From the NCBI RefSeq assembly GCF_027244095.1, contig NC_069662.1, forward strand, positions 58,056,001 through 58,120,000: a DNA stretch of 64,000 nt, written 5' to 3'. The notes beneath the pieces were generated by a model. The model did not search any database. It saw only the letters and a program-made list of their open reading frames with translations, and was not told where the DNA came from. Each line of letters opens with the position of its first letter. Position 1 is the first letter of the stretch. The stretch is from Hemicordylus capensis (taxonomy: Eukaryota; Chordata; Lepidosauria; Squamata; Cordylidae). Positions 57,932-64,000 of the stretch are shown piece after piece. A program made the position numbers and the translations under genes.

Positions 57932-58165
57932 CCAATGCCTTCTTTCGGATTTCATCCTTCCATTTTAGTCCTACAGCGTTGCATGTGTGTCACAAATATA
58001 TTATTGTATTTTCCCATTCTAGGAGGGTTGCACAAGCTCTTTACGTTTTCAAAACGAACCTGCCAAGCCGAAGCATTTTACTGCTGAACAGAGTGTAATC
58101 TGGAAAGCACCCTGCTCCTATGCATGTCTATTCAGAAGTAAATCCTATGGAGTTCAGTGCAACTA

Positions 58166-59464
58166 ACCTCCAGTTTAAATGTGCGTATGGTAACAGTCAA
58201 AATCTCTTGCTCAGCTGAAGGCCCCAGAAGAGAGCAGAGGCATCTGTCTGACTTGTATTGAGTTCCCCACTCTTCTCTGGGGCTGATGGAAAGGCAGAAG
58301 GAGCCTTCTTGGAGATTCTAGCCCTCAAAGCTAGTAGGAGAAGAGAAGGCAGCTCCAAGCAGCAGCATCCACTGTAGTGAGGCAAGAAGGGGATTCCAGC
58401 CAAAGAGGTTCCAGCCCTTTCTCAAAAAGAGGCTCCATCTCCAGCACTAGTACCTGAGGTCTGAGTCATTCTCCTTCTCCATTCTCTCTTATGGAAAAAC
58501 ATTTTAAAAGCCCGGTTGGTTCAATAAAGCGGGATTGCACTCCTGAATCTAAGTAACATTTAAAATTCGGAAAGTGGTGCTTCCTTCCCAATTGCTTCTC
58601 CACAGCAGGCATTTCCCCCCATTTGTCATGTGGATGGGAATTGTAAATCTATATTGCTGCACAGAACTTCTAGCCTATGGCCTTATGAGGACCTGGTGCC
58701 TAAACGGCTGTTCTTTCTTTAAACATAAAAGCAAATGCCAAAAGACAATTTTCTGTGACTTTCGGCTTCAAGCAAAATCTGCAAAATGTATGGAAGATTC
58801 CTGGAAATTATCCAGACATGGCTTCATGCCACGGGGTATCTGAAGAGTGAATTTGCTTTGCAGCAGATTCACAACAGTTTAATTTGGGGAATTAAATTGA
58901 CGGTTCACATAGGGTCAGCTCCTCTCTTCATTCCCTGCAGATCTTTTCCTCCACAGCTTGCTCCTGGATTTTCTTCCCAACTAATCACCTCCCAGAGGAG
59001 AAGGCGAGAGACTTGTTGTTGTTGTTGTTATTGTTGGTTTGTCAGTTGGTGTTCTGCAAGATTGACTAGTCAAAACAACAGAACGCTAAACCTGAAGTAT
59101 TATCTCAGCGAATGTTTCTGTGTGGATGCTCATAGAAACCACTCCCAATTTCAGGGGCTCATTTTTATCTTTATAGCATGCATAACAACTGAAGGATCCT
59201 CTAGGATAACTTATTTGTGTGAACAAAATCAATGGGCTCTATTTTTCAGCGATTCCTTCCACACCACACACATGAATTATCCCAAAGTTTCATTTCTTGA
59301 CTTGCAAAAATGAATGAGAATTTGGAGAGACGCTTGCCTTGGCTGACATCTTGTCAATTCACATCTTGAGAGGGCTTAATTGTACTAGGGCCCACTTAGA
59401 ACCATTCCAAACTTTGTGAAGCAAGAAAAAGCCCCTTTGAGCATGTGCAGAGTGCTGTTGCGGT
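58166..59464. other. Unassigned intron
   Basis: An open frame at 58786-59313 has no domain and spans (TTG)n; taken as chance. Confidence 0.4.
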
Positions 59465-59887
59465 CACAACCAAAATTCAGACTTATTAAAAAATTTAAAT
59501 GAAGTACAAAATTTGGTTAGTAATTGGTTTCAGTATCATCAGCTAAATGAAATTTATAAAAAGGATCTTAAAGTTGGATTTGTGGATCAAATGTTGAGAT
59601 TTGAGAAGGAGTTGTGTGAAAATGATGAAAGATGAGTCTCTAAGATGTATAAGTAACTAACTGGGCAAAGAGGAACCTTTTACCGTGGTGATTTTCTTTA
59701 TTTAGCAGGGGGAGAGTAACTGGCCCTATCCACCCCCAGCACAGTACCTCCAGTGACTGTTGCTGGTGTCTATCTTGTGTTTTTTTAGAATGTGAGCCCT
59801 TTGGGGACAGGGAGCCATTTTATTTATTTATTATTTCTCTGTGTAAACCACCCTGAGCCATTTCTGGAAGGGCGGTATAGAAATCAA

Positions 59888-59925
<38 letters not shown>

Positions 59926-60750
59926 GTAGCTTTTGGAGGAGACAAGAGATGAAGTGTTTAAAACGACTATGAAAAAACGGGCTCAAGATGTGGGTCATAA
60001 TATAGATATGGCTGCTTGGGAAAAATTATGGAAAACTGATTTAAAGTTTACTGCATATTATATTTTTAAAGAAAATTATTATAAGATGATGTATAGGTGG
60101 TATGTGACACCCAAAAAATTAGCATTAATGTATAAAAATGTTTCAAACAAATGTTGTAAATGTGGACAATGTGAAGGAACTTTTTTCCATATGTGGTGGT
60201 CATGCGGGGAGGCAAAGGCTGTTTGGGATATGATATGTAATGAGTTGAAGAAAAATTTTTAAATGACATTTCCTAAGAGGCCAGAATCCTTCCTGCTGGG
60301 AATAACCCAAGGAGAGTTTTCCACAAGAAATTTAACATTTTTTAATGTATGCAACCATGGCGGCCAGGATAGTATATGCACAGAAATCGAAAGACACTAA
60401 AATGCCCTCAAAAGGAGACTGGTTGATAAAAATTTTGGAATATGCTGAGTTGGCAAAGCTTACAGCACTTATAAGGGATGAAAATTTGGAATCTTTCAAA
60501 GAAGATTGGGAACCATTTTTACTTTACTTAAATAAATATTTTTCTAATATGGACTTTTCAGCAGGGTTTGAAATATAGTAATAACAGCAGGTTGGGTTTG
60601 GTAAAATCGAGTAGTAAGTGGAGTATCTATATTTTGAATTATTATAGCAATGGTTTATATGTATAGTTAACATGAACTGTGCAGATAGGTAAGCGGGAAG
60701 TCAATATTTACTTAATTGTAAGCTGTTGTAAAAGCCAATAAAAAATTAAA
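59465..60750 (+). mobile_element. L1 LINE 3' part, split by a SINE
   Basis: Left piece 59465-59650 reads NWFQYHQLNEIYKKDLKVGF; right piece from about 59932 reads EETRDEVFKTTMKK, YKMMYRWYVTPKKLALMY, CCKCGQCEGTFFHMWWSC. The 3' UTR ends with AATAAAAAATTAAAA. A family S SINE (59651-59924) splits it with a 7-bp duplication AAGTA(A/G)C. Confidence 0.85.
59651..59931 (+). mobile_element. SINE family S with (ATT)n tail, inside L1
   Basis: ACTGGGCAAAGAGGAACC start, CTTTATTTAGCAGGGGGAGA, GAGCCCTTTGGGGACAGGGA, tail (ATT)n 59889-59924. Confidence 0.8.
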
Positions 60751-62473
60751 ATGCAAAAGAACAACAACCCAAACCCAGACTTGAGTCCCGGCACCTCTAA
60801 TTTTTGAAAATTAAGCTCTGAGTTTCCAACACACAGTGAAAAGCCGCCCTCTGCATTAACCACCCCCCACAAACGAACCTTGCACCAATCCTTTCTTTAT
60901 AAGGGTCCCCACCACCACCACCATTTGCCAACACTGTTCTTTGAGCCCAGCCTGGAACAGATTTTCTAGGTTCACCAAACTTCTTTAACACAGCCAGAAG
61001 CAAATGCGATCTCCCCCTGCCCAAAGACTTCTCGCGAAAGTTGTACTCCGTGCACCACAACTCTGCCTCCTCATCGCCAGCGAAAGCATGTGTGGCTGGC
61101 TCTATTTTGCCCACACTCCATCCTAGGTTTACACTGCCAGAGCTGCATGATTGATCACAGGTAGTTTCTCTCCCCTCCAGCCTTCTGTTTCCAGCCAACT
61201 TGCTGGGAAAAGGCAGGCTACGGGGTAGGGAGGAGGAAGGCAGTAGGGTTGTGCATTTTGTTTTGTTTTCTGTTTTGTTTTTGGCCCGAGGAAGGCAGCC
61301 TAGAAGAAGTACACAGCAAGCAGTACTTCCAGTGGCCAAAGCCCTTTGCTATATTTCTCTTATTACACATTGCAAAAGGGCACTGGCTCTCCATTTAGCC
61401 CATTTCAATAACAGCTTGGATTCTTCTCCAGCAAAGCTAGCCACAGTCGGGAAAGCAGACAGACAATAAGGAACACAGCTATCAAATTCCCCTTCCTTGT
61501 GGAAGACCAGTGAGACAAGTTGCCAAGTAGCCACCTCTGTTGACTCTTGGCATTCCGATTTATTGGCAATGGTCCCTCTGCACATTGTGGAGAAGCGTCA
61601 GGGCATACCAGAAATCCCCCCCCCCGAAAAAGTTGCTGCAAATAGAGGATTATTTTACCCTAGACATAATTTGGGCTAAGCCAGAATGCGCAGCCCTAAC
61701 TCGGGGAAAGCCAGAATCGTGTTTGAATTGGTCCCTGATAGCCCACCGCGATTTTGGGGTAAATCCAGCTGATTCGGACCCTCCATTCTGGAGGAGATGC
61801 GAGCTAAAAGTCATGTGTGTGAAAGTCCCTGGTGTGAAAGTTCCTGTGCCAATACAGGAACTAGCAAAACCAACACAAGCCATAGAATGAGTTGTCACCT
61901 TTTTCCTGGCATAGCTCTTGTGCCTGGCAACTGTGTAACCTGTTGAGCAGGCATTCAGGAGATGCACTTGTATTCTCTTAGCTTCAAGATACAATTAATG
62001 GCTTCCCCATTTGAACAGTTTGCCTGTCATTCAGCTGTTAACCTTAATCAAATGTGGGACTTCAGCACTCGGCATAGATCTTTGTGCCCTCCCTATGGCT
62101 AGTAGAAGCAGAAGGAATTACGCAAACATGGAAAGACATGCCAAACTGATTCATGTACATAATTTATTCCTGTTGCAGGATTTAGCCTTACTTAGCACAC
62201 AATTTGGATTTGATCTTTCTAAATGTGTAGCCAGTACTCTGTTCTCGATACAAGCGGTTCATAGCTAAGGCTATCTCTTTTCGACCACTAACACAATCTT
62301 GGCCATGATATGAACCACTGCAGGGCAAATGTGTGCAGTGTCGCTGTGCCAATACAGCCAGGCTCATAACAGCCAAACAGTCTTGGATAAATGATACCAA
62401 GTTGGGAAACCATTTGAGACCCTAATACTCTTCTGCAAGCTCCACATAACTTTGGCTCTTCTCTGTTTGTCAG
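60751..62473. other. Unassigned intron
   Basis: Open frames on both strands at 60800-61900 show no domain or splice-bounded homology. Confidence 0.4.
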
Positions 62474-62554
62474 AGTTCCCGGAGCTCCACGAGGTCCACC
62501 AAGCCCATCACCAGTAGAACAACCGCCTTCAAGAAGGCCCAGCTCAAGAAAAAT
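62474..62554 (+). CDS. LRRC37-like: LRRC37-like gene, candidate tail exon
   Basis: An 81-nt block (TTCTCTGTTTGTCAG / GTAAGTAAC). In phase with 54583 (phase 2) it reads VPGAPRGPPSPSPVEQPPSR then RPSSRKM. The other open frame is Ser/Thr/Lys-rich (SSRSSTRSTKPITSRTTAFK). It shares its 3' part with the exon at 1420-1470, which has the same phases. The gene's last exons would lie beyond the window; in the upstream copy the next exon is about 3.2 kb further on. Confidence 0.6.
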
Positions 62555-62574
62555 GTAAGTAACGGTTGTATTCT

Positions 62575-63065
62575 GTCCAATGAGTCTATTCTCACGATGG
62601 GGGTAAACGGGGCTAAAGGAGACCAGCCCAGTTTTCTATCATCGTGAGAACCACCGGGCTTGCGGGCAAGCCCGGTGATTCTCTGGCAGCTAGGCCGCCA
62701 AAGTAGCCCTCCCCTTAACCCAGGTTAGTGGAGTGAGTGCTCCGCTAACCTGGGTTTTCTGATCGTATGCCACCATGGCAAGGCACTCCACCATGGCAAC
62801 ACACAAGGAGACCTTGGCCAGCAGGCTCAAACAAGGCTCCTGGTCCCGAAGGTTTCTCCAGGATGCCCCACACTCTCGCGTGGGGCATCCTGTGGCTTCT
62901 GGGGGCCGCCAATCTCCACCACCCCAACCAGAGCCAGTAATTGTGTGGGCAGCCAAACGGCCGCCCAGGGACGGCTTGTTGATCATCTGCAGGGAGGTGT
63001 AAGTTAACCCGCTCTCCCCGCAGACCTGCTGGAAGCTCTTCTCACTGATTGTGAGAAGAGCTTCA
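62575..63065. mobile_element. GC-rich non-autonomous DNA element, unclassified
   Basis: Collinear with 30430-30815. Several internal hairpins: CCGGGCTTGC-GGGCAAGCCCGG; AACCCAGGTTAG...CTAACCTGGGTT; AGCTCTTCTCACTGATTGTGAGAAGAGCT at the right end. Confidence 0.55.
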
Positions 63066-63096
63066 ATATCTGTTATGTTTTGTTGTTTAGAAGTTT

Positions 63097-63195
63097 GTCC
63101 CAGTGGGGATCCTGTAGAGATTATGTGGGGTGGAGTCAGAAAGGAAAAGGGTGGGGAAGGAGAAGGAGAAAATGGAGTTATTTCTGAATAAATGG
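63097..63195. mobile_element. Short LTR-like fragment (fossil)
   Basis: GTCCCAGTGGGGATCCTGTAG through ATGGAGTTATTTCTGAATAA, as at 35890-36061. Confidence 0.4.
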
Positions 63196-63205
63196 TTTTA
63201 TGTAT

Positions 63206-64000
63206 GTATATATGTATCAAACCTTTGTCTCTGGGGGGTTAACATAAAACAATTAAAACACATATAAAAAGTTAAAACAATTCAACAATTTAAAATCAAC
63301 CATAAAATTAAAACAGACAGTTTTTAAAAGCTGGGAAAACTTGGGTGAAAAGGTGAGTTTTCAGATGTTTTTTAAAAATTGACAGAGATGGGGAGGATCG
63401 TATATCAACAGGGAGCGCATTCCACCATCTCAGGGTAGTAACCGAGAAGGCCCATCACTGTGTAGCCACTAGATGAGTTGGCAGCAACTGGAGACGGACT
63501 TCCTCAGATGACCTCATTGGGCAGTGTGGCTCATAGTGAAGAAGACGCTCTCTTAAACACCAAGGGCCTAAGCCGTTTAGGGTTTTACAAGTTATAAGTA
63601 CTGTAGCACTTTGTGTTTTACCTGGAAAGCAATTGGCAACCAGTGAAGCTCCATCAGCAAAGAAGTAATGTGGTCTCTCCGAGATGACCCACAGACTAAC
63701 CTGGCTGCCGTATTCTGAACCAACTGAAGTTTCTCGACTACGTACAAAGGCAGTCCAACATAGAGCGCATTACAAAAGTCAAGCTTGGAGGTTACCAACA
63801 AATGTACCATTATTTTGAGGTCATTGATCTCAAGAAACGGGCACAGCTGGAGTATCAACCAAAGCTGATGGAAAGCACCACTGGCCACCGCCTCAACCTG
63901 AGAAACCAAGGAGAGGTGTGGATCCAGAAGTACTCCCAGAGTAATGTCTGCGAGCCATGCAAAAAACCAAGTGTGCCTTAATATGCACAGCAGTAATTCC
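63206..64000 (-). mobile_element. L2-clade LINE, 3' part, cut by window edge
   Basis: The minus-strand frame 63592-63909 reads SKLDFCNALYVGLPLYVVEK, LQLVQNTAARLV and RRDHITSLLMELHWLPI, the end of the L2 RT region. The 3' UTR runs leftward to 63206 with a (TATG)n-like tail. Confidence 0.85.

Larger units (their letters stand above)
55098..58165. mobile_element. Nested DNA-transposon cluster (outer elements)
   Basis: A hairpin repeat (GGGACTTACTTCATTCTGAG...TGCATAGGA on the left, inverted at about 58115-58160) flanks a hAT-like element 55203-58111 of the CAGGGCGCTTTCCAG family; its left part is collinear with the complement of 479-852. Two further hAT elements (55323-56114 and 56133-57931) lie inside it. 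Confidence 0.7.

Noticed and set aside
58786-59313. 175-codon frame
   Set aside because: Spans a (TTG)n tract, no domain or conserved motif.

Overview
This is vertebrate nuclear DNA, almost certainly from a squamate reptile (lizard or snake). It holds short GT-AG-bounded exons in a sea of repeats: 5S-rRNA-headed and tRNA-headed SINEs of the Sauria kind, MIR-type SINEs, L2-, L1- and R4/Dong-type LINEs, Helitrons, many hAT elements with 8-bp target duplications, a Tc1 copy and two solo LTRs. No operons, CRISPR arrays or bacterial features are present. Protein identities rest on family sequences I remember; no alignment was run.

Host genes, all on the + strand. (1) 1420-5467 looks like the last exons of an upstream LRRC37-family gene. 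(2) 9005-9252 is one PLEKHM1 RUN-domain exon with a palindromic MITE inserted at its splice acceptor and no following PLEKHM1 exon visible. (3) 19015-19605 holds the last two coding exons of a CXCL8-like chemokine, followed by an AU-rich 3' UTR; its first two exons were not found. (4) 42482-62554 is a second LRRC37-family gene: one LRR exon, the LRR cap, a cysteine-rich exon, a large 1238-nt ectodomain exon, a membrane-segment exon and several tail exons. Reading phases agree across most junctions, but there is an in-frame stop in the LRR exon and another at the end of the membrane segment. The neighbourhood recalls human 17q21.31, where PLEKHM1 and LRRC37 genes are close together.

Mobile DNA. 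The most striking item is a non-autonomous Helitron (20374-21755) carrying what reads as the first coding exon, 5' UTR and splice donor of the inositol polyphosphate multikinase gene IPMK, next to a nearly 400-nt purine-rich tract. It sits in the tail of a SINE whose (TAA)n tract also took an R4/Dong LINE. Other nests: a solo LTR inside a hAT element at 17160-18336 (both with target duplications), and two hAT elements inside a third at 55098-58165. Three hairpin MITEs at 46.8, 51.2 and 54.2 kb, all in LRRC37 introns, each carry a 19-bp sequence matching the CTCF consensus at 18 of 19 positions. A GC-rich hAT family (three complete copies) carries three CRE-like palindromes per copy.

The remaining sequence is ordinary intronic or intergenic DNA with microsatellites, old repeat fragments and some GC-rich non-autonomous elements that I could not classify.
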